Origin: CAJUOR01 sp964596105
GTDB lineage: Bacteria > Bacillota_I > Bacilli_A > Erysipelotrichales > Coprobacillaceae
Direction: 5' to 3'
NCBI GenBank assembly: GCA_964596105.1
Contig: CAZQRT010000025.1
Span: 1 to 17,166, forward strand
DNA length: 17,166 nucleotides
A program made the position numbers and the translations under genes. The stretch's first letter is position 1. Every line of letters begins with the position of its first letter. This document shows, piece after piece, positions 5,804-14,204 of this stretch. Below the pieces are notes generated by a model that worked only from the letters and a program-made list of their open reading frames with translations, had not been told where the DNA came from and made no database searches.

Positions 5804-8800
5804 ATTCTGTTCTTAGCGCGATAACCGGATCCTGCTTGGCGGCCTTGCGAGCCGGAATCAAACCGCCGATGAAAGTGAGAATCACGGAAAGGATCACCAG
5901 CACCACCGCGGCGACCGCCGGTAAAACCGCGTTGATACTGGTGTTGCCGGTCACCTTGTGGATGACAAAATTGATCGGCGGCAGTAAAAGCAACGTAATC
6001 ACGATGCCCATCAGACCCGCGCATAGTCCGATAATAAACGTCTCGGCATTGAAAACCAGCGAGATGTTGCGCTTGCTGGCGCCGATCGCCCTTAAAATAC
6101 CAATCTCCTTGGTACGCTCCAAAACGGAAATATACGTGATAATGCCGATCATGATGCTTGACACCACCAGCGAAATCGAGACAAAAGCGATCAGAACATA
6201 GCTGACCGAATCCACCACAATCTTCACGCTCGACATCAGCACCCCGGTCATATCGGTATAATTGATGACCATTTCATCCTGGCCCTTTTCTTTCATCTGG
6301 TTGTTGTAATCATCCAGGAAATCCACGAAGCGCTCCTTGCCGTCAAAGTCCACCAGATAAATCGCGATGCTTTCCGGATCATCCATATCCGCGTAACCAA
6401 GACTGGTGAGATTCAAGTCGGCGGTGCGCTCTTTGGTGTTGCCGGAAACCGCGTTGATCAGCCGCCTGAGCTCATCTTCATCCATATTAAACTGGAAAGC
6501 GCTCGCCAGTTTCGCCGTATCGATGGTAAAAGTACTGCCATAGTCCGCCATGATTTTTTCCATCAAAACGTCGATCTGCTCCATAGCCTGCTGCTGCATC
6601 TGCTCCTGGGCCATCGCGACCGCGATCCCGTTGATCACTTCCGCGATGATCTCGTTGTTGCGAACCTGAATGATCAGCTGCTGAATCACCTTTTCATTTA
6701 AAGCGATCTTGCCGTCGGGAACGAGCTCGGCAACCGCCTTTAAAGCGCCCTCATAAATCCCGACGAGGGTGGACTCGTAGATCTCGTTAGGAATCAGATA
6801 CGTATCCATGAACTTTTTAAATTCTTCCCGGACCGCCGGATCCTCAAAATAAGTTTCCACCATGTCCGTGATCTCATTGATGTCCAGGATGACGACCTCC
6901 TCAGATCCCGGTTCGGCGTTTTCTTTGATATAGCGCCGCAGCATATCCCCCAGCATCCCGGTCATGGTATCATACATCGCTTCTCTTGTCTCGGCGACGT
7001 TGGCGGCCATGGTTTCTTCCATCTCCGCCATGTAATCCTGCATCATGCTCTCCATGTCGATGCCCTCGGTGTTGCCGCCAAAGGCCTCCTGAATCAGCCC
7101 CGTATCGACGCTGATCATATCCTCGAAATTGATGCCTTCGCGCTCCTGGCGGTTCTCCTCAGCGAAACTCGTATTGGTGAACACATCCACCTTGCGGTCC
7201 GCCAGCTGCTTTTTGACAATTTCGCTGTCAGCGGCATACTGACGGATGTGATCGATTAATTCCGGGGTATAAGCGACACCCGTTGACAGCGCCGTGGCGG
7301 AGGCATTCTCCTTCGGGCAGACCACGCCGACGATCTTTAAATCCGTCCCGTTTTTAATTAACTCCTTCATATAAGCCTCGTCTTCGCTCATATCCTCATA
7401 AACCCCGTACTCGCTGTTGTAGCGGTACAGATCAGGAGACAAGACCAGCTTATACTTTAAATTCAAAAGATCATCATAAGAAAAATCTATGGAATCGTTA
7501 TCCACCGTGACCTTCTTGCCATCCATGACATCCTGCATGATGCCGGTCAGCTCGCCGGGATCACGAATGCCCAGAGCGTAAGACATATAGTCAGACATGG
7601 CATGCGGATCCGATAAAACCAGCACCATCTCGTCATAAGCCTCCGGCCAGTGCCCGCCGAGAATGTCATACTGCGAATCCAGCAACTCCTGATTATCGAT
7701 CATCACCTGGAACGTGTTCATGCCGGTCATGGCCGTTTCCATCATACTGGAGTTGACCATACTCGTAAAAAGATTGCCGGGGTTGACCTTGGTGATACGC
7801 TCGGAAGTATCGGCCCAGTAGATTTGCGGACTGATGCCGTAATCGTACTTCACGGCATTGATCGTTTCCCCGATCTCATCGTTATGATCCTCCATGTACG
7901 CTTTAAAAGCCCCCAGGTCATTGGAGCCGATCTGCGCGAACATCTGCGTCATCATCTGTTTTTCTTCCACGATTCTCTCCCCGACATCTTCGGAAACCTC
8001 GGCTTCCGCCATTAAAGAAGCCGCCATCGACGCGGAGTCGGTCGTTTCTTTTTCAATCGTCAGCGGGTAGCTGGACAGGGTATCCTCCTGAATCTTGTCC
8101 ACATAATTCTGAAAGCCGGCGGACAGAGAAAGAATCAGGGCGATGCCGATGATGCCGATCGAGCCGGCGAAAGACGTCAGAAGAGTCCGTCCCAGTTTGG
8201 TTTTGAGGTTGTTGAAGCTAAGCGACAAAGCCGTCCAAACGCCCATGCTGGAGCGGCCCATATTCTCATGGTGACCGCCGCTTTCAGTCAGGGTCACGGG
8301 ATTGCTGTCGGCGGTGATGCGGCCGTCCTTCAGCTGGACAATGCGGTTCGCGTAAGTCTCCGCCAGCTCCGGATTATGCGTCACCATGACAACCAGGCGG
8401 TCATGGGAAACTTCTTTCAAAAGATCCATGACCTGAATGCTGGTCTGGCTGTCGAGCGCGCCGGTCGGCTCATCAGCCAGCAGGATATCGGGATTGTTGA
8501 CTAAGGCGCGGGCGATGGCGACACGCTGCATCTGGCCGCCCGACAGCTGATTGGGGCGTTTATGAAGCTGATCCCCCAGCCCCACCTTTTTTAACGCCTC
8601 CGTCGCGCGCTGTTTACGCTCCTGGCGGCCGATGCCCGAAATGGTCAAAGCCAGCTCGACATTGGACAAGATGGTCTGATGAGGAATCAGATTGTAACTT
8701 TGAAAGACAAAACCGATCGTGTGATTGCGGTAGGAATCCCAGTCGCGGTCGGTATACTGGCGGGTGGAGATGCCGTTGATGATCAAATCCCCGCTGTCAT

Positions 8801-8969
8801 AGCGGTCAAGACCGCCGATCACATTTAATAACGTGGTTTTTCCCGAACCGCTCGGTCCTAAAATAGCCACGAACTCATTATCGCGAAGTCCCAGACTCAC
8901 ATCATTCAAAGCGACCTGAACTAGTTCGCCGGTGACATACTTTTTGGATATATGACTGATTTGAAGCAT
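5802..8969 (-). CDS. Fused ABC transporter, ATPase plus FtsX/MacB-type permease with giant extracytoplasmic domain
   Basis: A 1055-residue membrane protein. The N-terminal ATPase (1-225) is complete: Walker A GPSGSGKT (38-45), Q-loop Gln90, signature LSGGQMQRVAIARAL (142-156), Walker B ILLADEP (162-168), H-loop His198. It belongs to the LolD/MacB/FtsE subgroup. The first membrane helix is at about 262-286. A roughly 620-residue extracytoplasmic region (about 290-905) follows, acidic and rich in Met, Gln and predicted helix. Three C-terminal helices lie within about 920-1050, including the FtsX-type motif ERTKEIGILRAIGASKRN. Such proteins work mechanically rather than as classic importers, for example in efflux of peptides or lipids or in wall regulation. 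MacB is about 650 residues, so the external domain here is far larger. The substrate is unknown. An AAGGAGGGGG ribosome site precedes the ATG at 8969, and the gene has its own promoter and terminator. Confidence 0.88.
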   Translation of the reverse strand: MLQISHISKKYVTGELVQVALNDVSLGLRDNEFVAILGPSGSGKTTLLNVIGGLDRYDSGDLIINGISTRQYTDRDWDSYRNHTIGFVFQSYNLIPHQTILSNVELALTISGIGRQERKQRATEALKKVGLGDQLHKRPNQLSGGQMQRVAIARALVNNPDILLADEPTGALDSQTSIQVMDLLKEVSHDRLVVMVTHNPELAETYANRIVQLKDGRITADSNPVTLTESGGHHENMGRSSMGVWTALSLSFNNLKTKLGRTLLTSFAGSIGIIGIALILSLSAGFQNYVDKIQEDTLSSYPLTIEKETTDSASMAASLMAEAEVSEDVGERIVEEKQMMTQMFAQIGSNDLGAFKAYMEDHNDEIGETINAVKYDYGISPQIYWADTSERITKVNPGNLFTSMVNSSMMETAMTGMNTFQVMIDNQELLDSQYDILGGHWPEAYDEMVLVLSDPHAMSDYMSYALGIRDPGELTGIMQDVMDGKKVTVDNDSIDFSYDDLLNLKYKLVLSPDLYRYNSEYGVYEDMSEDEAYMKELIKNGTDLKIVGVVCPKENASATALSTGVAYTPELIDHIRQYAADSEIVKKQLADRKVDVFTNTSFAEENRQEREGINFEDMISVDTGLIQEAFGGNTEGIDMESMMQDYMAEMEETMAANVAETREAMYDTMTGMLGDMLRRYIKENAEPGSEEVVILDINEITDMVETYFEDPAVREEFKKFMDTYLIPNEIYESTLVGIYEGALKAVAELVPDGKIALNEKVIQQLIIQVRNNEIIAEVINGIAVAMAQEQMQQQAMEQIDVLMEKIMADYGSTFTIDTAKLASAFQFNMDEDELRRLINAVSGNTKERTADLNLTSLGYADMDDPESIAIYLVDFDGKERFVDFLDDYNNQMKEKGQDEMVINYTDMTGVLMSSVKIVVDSVSYVLIAFVSISLVVSSIMIGIITYISVLERTKEIGILRAIGASKRNISLVFNAETFIIGLCAGLMGIVITLLLLPPINFVIHKVTGNTSINAVLPAVAAVVLVILSVILTFIGGLIPARKAAKQDPVIALRTE

Positions 8970-8997
8970 CCTGTCCCCCTCCTTTCATGTCAGCCTC

Positions 8998-9026
8998 ATT
9001 GTATCAAATTTTACCGCGGCGGTCAA
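8998..9026 (-). promoter_or_regulatory. Promoter of the ABC transporter gene, overlapping the hyd operon terminator
   Basis: On the minus strand TTGACC (complement of 9021-9026), a 17-base spacer and TACAAT (complement of 8998-9003) form a near-consensus promoter. Its -35 box begins in the T tract of the hydrogenase operon terminator, so the transporter transcript is separate from the hyd transcript but starts immediately where it ends. Confidence 0.8.
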
Positions 9027-9048
9027 AAAAAGGAGCTTGACGCTCCTT
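9025..9048 (-). terminator. Intrinsic terminator of the hydrogenase operon
   Basis: On the minus strand AAGGAGC, loop GTCAA and GCTCCTT form a 7-bp stem (complement of 9030-9048) running into a T tract (A run 9025-9031 on the plus strand). It begins one base after the hydA stop codon (9050-9052). Confidence 0.88.
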
Positions 9049-9049
9049 C

Positions 9050-10798
9050 TTATTCACCAATGTGATATTTTTCTTTTTTGCTGTAAGTCGTATGCAGCAG
9101 CTCATGGGCCAGATGCGAATTCGGCTCGCCCAGGTAGTTCTTGTAGAGATCCTGGATCTGCGGATTCTGATGCGATTTGCGCACCGGCAGACTCTCGTCT
9201 TCCTCATAGAGCGCCTTCGCTCTCAAGGCCTTGTAGTCAACGCCGGCGTTGCGAATCCTGCTGGAGACATAAGGCTGACCGCCGCCGTTGATGCAGCCGC
9301 CCGGGCAGCCCATCACTTCAATGAAAGCGTAAGGGGACTCGCCCTTCTCAATCTGCTCCAGTAAAGGTTTGGCCAGACGCATCGAATGAGCCACCGCCAC
9401 CTTAATGGTCTTGCCGGCGATGGTGACTTCGCATTCCTTCAGGCCCTCGGTGCCGCGGACATCATGATACTCAAGGTTTTCTAAATCCTGACCGCTCAAA
9501 ACATCCGCCACGGTCCGCAAAGCCGCTTCCATGACGCCGCCGCTGGTTCCGAAGATGACACCGGCGCCGCTGTAATCGCCAAACAGATCCTGATCGAACT
9601 CGCCGTCCGGCAGGGTGTTGAAATCAATGCCGAACTTGCGGATCAGCTTCGCCAGCTCGCGAGTCGTCAAAACCGCGTCGACATCACCGGCCATCTGCGG
9701 GCGTTCCTTCTCGCCCTTCTTGGCGGTGCAAGGCATGATCGAGACATTGTAAATGTCCTTCGGATCGATATTCTTCTGTTTCGCGTAATACGATTTCAGC
9801 ATCGCTCCCAGCATCATATGCGGGGACTTGCAGCTTGACAGATGATCCAGTAAATCCGGATATTCTCTTTCAATATAGTTAATCCAGCCCGGGGAGCAGG
9901 AGGTGATCATCGGCAGCACGCCGCCGTTTTGGACGCGGTTGATGAACTCGTATCCTTCCTCCATGATCGTCAGGTCAGCGCCATAGTTGGTATCATAAAC
10001 CTTGTCGAAACCGATCGCCTTTAAAGCGGTAACCATCTTGCCGGTGACCCTCGTGCCGATCGGATAGCCGAACTCCTCGCCTAAAGCGGCGCGGACAGCC
10101 GGCGCGGTCTGGACGATGACATGCTTTTCCGGATCATTCAAAGCCGCGATAACCTGATCCAGTTCGGATTTTTCGGTCAAAGCGCCGACCGGGCAGACAT
10201 TCACGCACTGTCCGCACTGAATGCAGTTGACTTCCGCGAAGCTGGCGTCATAAGCCGGTCCCACCTTCGTCTTGAAGCCGCGGTTCATGAAGTTCAGAAT
10301 GCCGATGCCCTGGTATTCGCGGCAGGCGGCCACGCACCTTCCGCACAGGACACACTTGCTGGTGTCGCGGACGATGCCGTAAGAAACCTCGTCATAGGTC
10401 GGCTCGGTTTTGCTGCCGGCGTAAGCGTCCTCACGAACCCCGACCTCGCGCGCCAGATTCTGCAGTTCGCAGTTGGTGCTGCGCGGGCAGGAGAGGCAGT
10501 CTTTGTTATGATTGGAAATGATCAGCTCAACGATGGTGCGGCGGGCGTCAAGCACCCGTTTCGTGTGGGTGTGAACCTTCATGCCTTCATTAACCGGGTA
10601 GACACAGGCCGCGCAAAGCGTCTTGGCGCCTTCCACTTCCACCTGACACACCCGGCAGGCTCCGGTTCCGGTCAGGCCCTTCAAATAGCAAAGCGTCGGA
10701 ATGTGAATGCCGTTGACGCGGGCTGCTTCCAGCACCGTCATCCCGGGATCGGCGGTAATGTCGCGATTATCGATTTGTAAATGAATTTTTTCAGTCAT
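9050..10798 (-). CDS. hydA: [FeFe]-hydrogenase catalytic subunit HydA (NAD/ferredoxin-linked type)
   Basis: A 582-residue cytosolic enzyme that reduces protons or oxidises H2 within HydABC. Domains in order: plant-type [2Fe-2S] (Cys37, 48, 51, 65); His-ligated [4Fe-4S] (His97, Cys101, 104, 110 in NHNKDCLSCPRSTNC); two [4Fe-4S] ferredoxin motifs (Cys149/152/155/159 and 192/195/198/202); the H-cluster domain with L1 TSCSPGW (299-305), L2 IMPCTAKK (354-361) and L3 EVMGCPGGCINGGGQP (494-509, Cys498 and Cys502); and the small-subunit-like C-terminal tail (about 520-582). L1 carries Ser302 where monomeric enzymes have a second Cys. I recall this as common in the NAD-linked multimeric group, but it should be checked by alignment. 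It is the last gene of the operon, 8 bases after hydB, with a weak AGGTAG-type ribosome site. The maturation genes hydE/F/G are not in the window. Confidence 0.95.
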   Translation of the reverse strand: MTEKIHLQIDNRDITADPGMTVLEAARVNGIHIPTLCYLKGLTGTGACRVCQVEVEGAKTLCAACVYPVNEGMKVHTHTKRVLDARRTIVELIISNHNKDCLSCPRSTNCELQNLAREVGVREDAYAGSKTEPTYDEVSYGIVRDTSKCVLCGRCVAACREYQGIGILNFMNRGFKTKVGPAYDASFAEVNCIQCGQCVNVCPVGALTEKSELDQVIAALNDPEKHVIVQTAPAVRAALGEEFGYPIGTRVTGKMVTALKAIGFDKVYDTNYGADLTIMEEGYEFINRVQNGGVLPMITSCSPGWINYIEREYPDLLDHLSSCKSPHMMLGAMLKSYYAKQKNIDPKDIYNVSIMPCTAKKGEKERPQMAGDVDAVLTTRELAKLIRKFGIDFNTLPDGEFDQDLFGDYSGAGVIFGTSGGVMEAALRTVADVLSGQDLENLEYHDVRGTEGLKECEVTIAGKTIKVAVAHSMRLAKPLLEQIEKGESPYAFIEVMGCPGGCINGGGQPYVSSRIRNAGVDYKALRAKALYEEDESLPVRKSHQNPQIQDLYKNYLGEPNSHLAHELLHTTYSKKEKYHIGE

Positions 10799-10806
10799 AC
10801 GGCTAC

Positions 10807-12600
10807 CTACTTTCTCACAACCGCACCAAAGCGACAGGCTGTTAAACAGTTACCGCATTTGATACATTTTTCAGGATCAATTTTGAACGCTTCTTTACCC
10901 GGCGTGCCGGAGATCGCGCCAGCCGGACATTTGCGCGCGCAAAGCGAACACTTGCGGCATTTGTCAGGATCAATCTCATAGCTCAGTAATGCCTTGCATA
11001 CCCCGGCCGGGCATTTTTTATCCACGACATGGGCAATATACTCATCGCGGAAATGCGTCAGGGTGGACAGCACCGGGTTTGGCGCCGACTGTCCCAAGGC
11101 GCACAGCGCGGTATTTTTAATCGTGTAGCAGAGCTGCTCCAGCTCGTCGATGGTCTCCAGGGTGCCCTCGCCGTCGCAGATCTGATTCAACAGCTCCAGC
11201 ATCCTTCTCGTGCCGACCCGGCATGGCGTACATTTGCCGCAGGATTCGTCAACGATGAAATCCATGTAGAAACGCGCGACATCCACCATGCAGTTGTCCT
11301 CATCAAGAACGATCATGCCGCCCGATCCCATCATGCTGCCGAGATTGACTAACTCGTCAAAGCCGATCGGGGTATCGAGCTGTTCCTCAGTCAGACAGCC
11401 GCCGCTCGGACCGCCGGTCTGCACGGCCTTGAATTCCTTGTTGTCCGGACAGCCGCCGCCGATTTCATAGATGACTTCTCTTAACGTGGTGCCCATCGGA
11501 ACTTCCACCAGGCCGGTGTTTTTAATCTTGCCGCCCAGGGCGAACACCTTGGTGCCGGAAGAAGTCGCGGTACCGATACTCTTAAACCAGTCGGCGCCGT
11601 TATTGATGATCTGGGTGATATTGGCATACGTCTCCACGTTGTTGATGATGGTCGGCTTGCCCCAGACGCCGCTGTGCGCCGGGAATGGCGGTTTCGGGTT
11701 CGGCATGCCGCGGTCGCCCTCGATGGACTGAATCAGGGCGGTTTCCTCACCGCAGACAAAGGCGCCGGCCCCTAAGCGCAGCTCAATATCGAAATCAAAG
11801 CCGGTTCCGAAAATATTCTCCCCAAGCAAGCCGAGCTCCTCGGCCTGGGAAATGGCGGTTTTTAAACGCTGCACCGCGATCGGGTATTCGGCCCGGATGT
11901 AGATGTAGCCGTGATGCGCGCCGATCGCGTAAGCCGCGATGGCCATCGCCTCAAGGACGGAATGCGGGTTGCCTTCGAGAATCGAACGGTCCATGAACGC
12001 GCCCGGATCCCCTTCGTCGGCGTTGCAGATGACATACTTCTCAGGATCCTTTTCCAGGCTCGCGAAGTACCATTTTCTGCCTGTCGGGAAGCCGGCGCCT
12101 CCCCGACCTCTTAAACCGCTCTTTGTGATTTCGTCGATGACTTCCTGAGGAGTCATCTCGGTTAAGACTTTACCAAGCGCGGTATAGCCGTCTTTGGCGA
12201 TGTATTCCTCGATGTTTTCCGGATCGATGACGCCGCAGTTATTGAGGGCGATACGCATCTGCTTGCCGTAGAACATGGTATCGTTAATGTCATAGAAATC
12301 GCCCATCTCATAGTCGGTGTCCTCGATGAACATGCGCTGTACGGGACGGCCTTTATAGAAGTGCTCTTCGACGATTTCCGGAATATCCTCGATGCGGACG
12401 CTCTTGTAGATGATGTTGTCCGGGTAGATGGAGACGTTCGGTCCCACTCCGCATAATCCTAAACAGCCGGTCTTCTTGACAGAGATCTCATCCTCGAGGC
12501 CGTGTTTGCGGATTTCCTCCTCGAATTTGGTGACGAGCTCGCTGGAGTTGCTGACGGAACAGCCCGTGCCGGCGCAAACTAAAACTTGTAATCTATCCAT
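10807..12600 (-). CDS. hydB: Hydrogenase NAD(P)H/FMN subunit HydB (NuoF-like with extra ferredoxin domain)
   Basis: A 597-residue flavin subunit carrying the NAD(H) site and, by analogy with HydABC enzymes, the probable electron-bifurcation or branching site. Domains: an N-terminal thioredoxin-like [2Fe-2S] domain (Cys9, 14, 46, 50), the NuoF FMN/NADH region (GRGGAGFPTG at 165-174, ADEGDPGAFMDRS about 194-206), the [4Fe-4S] site ESCGKCTPCRVGTRRM (Cys454, 457, 460 and probably Cys500), and a C-terminal double [4Fe-4S] ferredoxin (Cys548/551/554/558 and 579/582/585/589). A CPAGVC pair precedes it (530-535). I start it at the ATG at 12600, where AGGAGG is spaced 6 bases upstream and overlaps the previous stop. 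A longer reading frame to 12624 lacks such a site. Confidence 0.94.
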   Translation of the reverse strand: MDRLQVLVCAGTGCSVSNSSELVTKFEEEIRKHGLEDEISVKKTGCLGLCGVGPNVSIYPDNIIYKSVRIEDIPEIVEEHFYKGRPVQRMFIEDTDYEMGDFYDINDTMFYGKQMRIALNNCGVIDPENIEEYIAKDGYTALGKVLTEMTPQEVIDEITKSGLRGRGGAGFPTGRKWYFASLEKDPEKYVICNADEGDPGAFMDRSILEGNPHSVLEAMAIAAYAIGAHHGYIYIRAEYPIAVQRLKTAISQAEELGLLGENIFGTGFDFDIELRLGAGAFVCGEETALIQSIEGDRGMPNPKPPFPAHSGVWGKPTIINNVETYANITQIINNGADWFKSIGTATSSGTKVFALGGKIKNTGLVEVPMGTTLREVIYEIGGGCPDNKEFKAVQTGGPSGGCLTEEQLDTPIGFDELVNLGSMMGSGGMIVLDEDNCMVDVARFYMDFIVDESCGKCTPCRVGTRRMLELLNQICDGEGTLETIDELEQLCYTIKNTALCALGQSAPNPVLSTLTHFRDEYIAHVVDKKCPAGVCKALLSYEIDPDKCRKCSLCARKCPAGAISGTPGKEAFKIDPEKCIKCGNCLTACRFGAVVRK

Positions 12601-12610
12601 GTTGTTCCTC

Positions 12611-12991
12611 CTAGACATCGGCAACGACGCCGGAATTGCCGATCGTGTATTCGGTCAGGACCTTGTCGTTGACAATGTGGCTCTCAATGACTTCTTTGGC
12701 TTTGGCCGGATTCATCAGCACGTAAGTGGTCTTGTTGCCTTCCTGATCGAAGACCTCAACGATCGGCTCTAAAGAGCAAAGTCCGATGCATCCGGTCTGG
12801 GTGACGGTCGCGGATAATTCCCGCTTGTTGATTTCCTCAACCAGGGTGTTGAGAACCGGTCTGGCCCCGGCCGCGATGCCGCAGGTCGCCATGCCGACAA
12901 CCACCCGGTATTTCTGGTCGCTGTCCAGCCGCATCGTCATTTTCTTTTTCGCGTTTTCTCTGATTCGTTTTAAATCCTCTAAAGATTTCAT
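12611..12991 (-). CDS. Thioredoxin-like (2Fe-2S) ferredoxin-domain protein with three cysteines
   Basis: A 126-residue protein with the thioredoxin-like ferredoxin fold of HydB and NuoE N-terminal regions: strand-loop VVVGMATCGIAAGARPVL (30-47) and TVTQTGCIGLCSLEPIVEV (62-80). Only Cys37, 68 and 72 are present; the position four or five residues after Cys37 is Ala/Gly rather than Cys. A classical four-Cys [2Fe-2S] site is therefore incomplete and the cluster may be altered or absent. Its role is probably electron transfer or docking for the hydrogenase. The ATG at 12991 overlaps the stop of the upstream ATPase gene (ATGA) and has an AAAGGAGGG site. The reading frame extends 12 codons further upstream without a better site. 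Confidence 0.82.
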   Translation of the reverse strand: MKSLEDLKRIRENAKKKMTMRLDSDQKYRVVVGMATCGIAAGARPVLNTLVEEINKRELSATVTQTGCIGLCSLEPIVEVFDQEGNKTTYVLMNPAKAKEVIESHIVNDKVLTEYTIGNSGVVADV

Positions 12992-13521
12992 CGCTGTATT
13001 CCCTCCTTTATATAATCCTTCAGCCACAGGATGATGTCCGGTTCATTAATCGGCACGCCATCGAGCAGTTCTTTAATTTCTTTGGTATTCATCACAAAGC
13101 TGCCGCCGTCCCATTCATAAGTGATCTCATAATCAATGCCGGCATCCGCCTGGATCAGGGTGACGAGCGTTTCCGCCAGGTCGCCCCAGGCCGGAGCGTC
13201 GATGTTCGAGCGCGTGTAGCCGGCTTCGATCAGGGTTCCTTCTCCTACTTTGGATTCCAGTTTAAACCAGCCGCCGGCCTGCAGGGCCCCCTGCTTAAAC
13301 AAAGGAACGCCAAGACCGACGTCGCGCGTGGTGCGCGTCGTATAAAATGGACTTTGCACCCGCTCCACGGTTTCCTCATCCATGCCGCTGCCGTTATCCT
13401 CCACCCGGCAGATCATCTGATCTTTGCTTTCAGAATCTAACAGGTAGATTTTAATGAGGCTGGCTTTAGCGCGAATGGAATTGTAGACAATGTCCAGAAG
13501 GTGCATCGCTATGTCAGGCAT
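12988..13521 (-). CDS. GHKL-type ATP-binding protein (histidine-kinase-like ATPase domain only)
   Basis: A 177-residue soluble protein with a Bergerat-fold ATPase: N-box LLDIVYNSIRAKAS (8-21, Asn14), G1 box VEDNGSGM (40-47), and G2-like DVGLGVPLFKQGA (67-79) followed by GGWFKLES. It has no transmembrane segment, sensor or phosphoacceptor (DHp) domain. A small C-terminal segment (about 110-177) is of unknown fold. It could be a kinase toward a partner or an ATP-driven conformational switch. It overlaps the PHP gene by 13 bases on one side and the ferredoxin-like gene by 4 on the other. Proteins of this kind occur in hydrogenase operons of Clostridia and Thermotoga; their function is not established. 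An in-frame ATG also occurs at codon 6. Confidence 0.82.
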   Translation of the reverse strand: MPDIAMHLLDIVYNSIRAKASLIKIYLLDSESKDQMICRVEDNGSGMDEETVERVQSPFYTTRTTRDVGLGVPLFKQGALQAGGWFKLESKVGEGTLIEAGYTRSNIDAPAWGDLAETLVTLIQADAGIDYEITYEWDGGSFVMNTKEIKELLDGVPINEPDIILWLKDYIKEGIQR

Positions 13522-14204
13522 GCTCTTTCCCCTTTCAAAAATTCAATCTCACTGGTGTCCAGACGATGGATCGGCTCCTGAATATCGACCAGCTGATGGG
13601 CGTCGCTGTTTGTCAAAACAAGGCGCTCTTTGACTTGCGGATACTCCTCAAACAGCCGCGGGCGGTCCTTGAGCGAAACTTCCACGCCGTCAAAAGGGAG
13701 CTCAAAACTCAATGTCCCGAAATGATCGATAAAGCCGTGCTTGCGGTAGAGATGAGCCAGGACGGCGCGCCCTCCTAACTCGTGGATATCCGCGATGACC
13801 TCGTCAACATTGCGGTCCAGAGAATCCAGCAGCAGGCGCGGTTCAACGCCGACGGTCTCATCGTTCTCATTTAAAATCAGCTGATTGCCGTAATAGGCCG
13901 GAATATTCATGCCGGCATCGAGATGCCTGTCGAGATATTCCTGCACCGGCGCGATGGCATGATCTTTCGGAAAGTAGGCCAGCACGTGGATTTTTTCCAG
14001 CGACTGCATCTCGCAGCCCAAAAGATAGTCAATCTTGCCGTCCGCGACTTTTTTAAAAGCCGCCAGCTGTTTCACCGAATTATGATCGGTCACGGCGATC
14101 AGGTTAAGACCGATAATCAAGGCCATGTTGACAATGTTGTTGACGGTCATGTCGTCTTCCGCGCAGGGCGACAGCGCCGAGTGGATATGAAGATCATAAA
14201 ACAT
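13509..14204 (-). CDS. PHP-domain metal-dependent phosphoesterase
   Basis: A 231-residue PHP (polymerase and histidinol phosphatase) domain protein. The metal-binding set is visible in order: DLHIHS (His6, His8), AVTDHNS (Asp40-His41), GCEMQSLEKIHVLAYF (Glu65, His73), AVLAHLYRKHG (His151) and TNSDAH (Asp201, His203). It should hydrolyse a phosphomonoester, phosphodiester or protein phosphate using two or three metals; the substrate is unknown. Its place among two ATPases and the hydrogenase-like iron-sulfur protein suggests a signalling or reversal role rather than DNA repair or histidine synthesis. It overlaps its neighbours by 11 and 13 bases. Complete, with no oddities. Confidence 0.88.
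   Translation of the reverse strand: MFYDLHIHSALSPCAEDDMTVNNIVNMALIIGLNLIAVTDHNSVKQLAAFKKVADGKIDYLLGCEMQSLEKIHVLAYFPKDHAIAPVQEYLDRHLDAGMNIPAYYGNQLILNENDETVGVEPRLLLDSLDRNVDEVIADIHELGGRAVLAHLYRKHGFIDHFGTLSFELPFDGVEVSLKDRPRLFEEYPQVKERLVLTNSDAHQLVDIQEPIHRLDTSEIEFLKGERACLT

Noticed and set aside
10121..10780. A 219-codon open frame on the plus strand opposite hydA.
   Set aside because: It lies entirely antisense to conserved hydrogenase motifs, has no ribosome site or recognisable domain, and is typical of GC-richer antisense frames. The same applies to the other plus-strand frames in 9050-16961.
12601..12624. Upstream extensions of hydB (to 12624), the ferredoxin-like gene (to 13027), the RsbW-like gene (to 16166) and the polymerase (to 4180).
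   Set aside because: In each case the downstream ATG has the better-placed ribosome site or stop/start overlap and opens directly into conserved sequence. The extension lies within the neighbouring gene or at the predicted transcription start.
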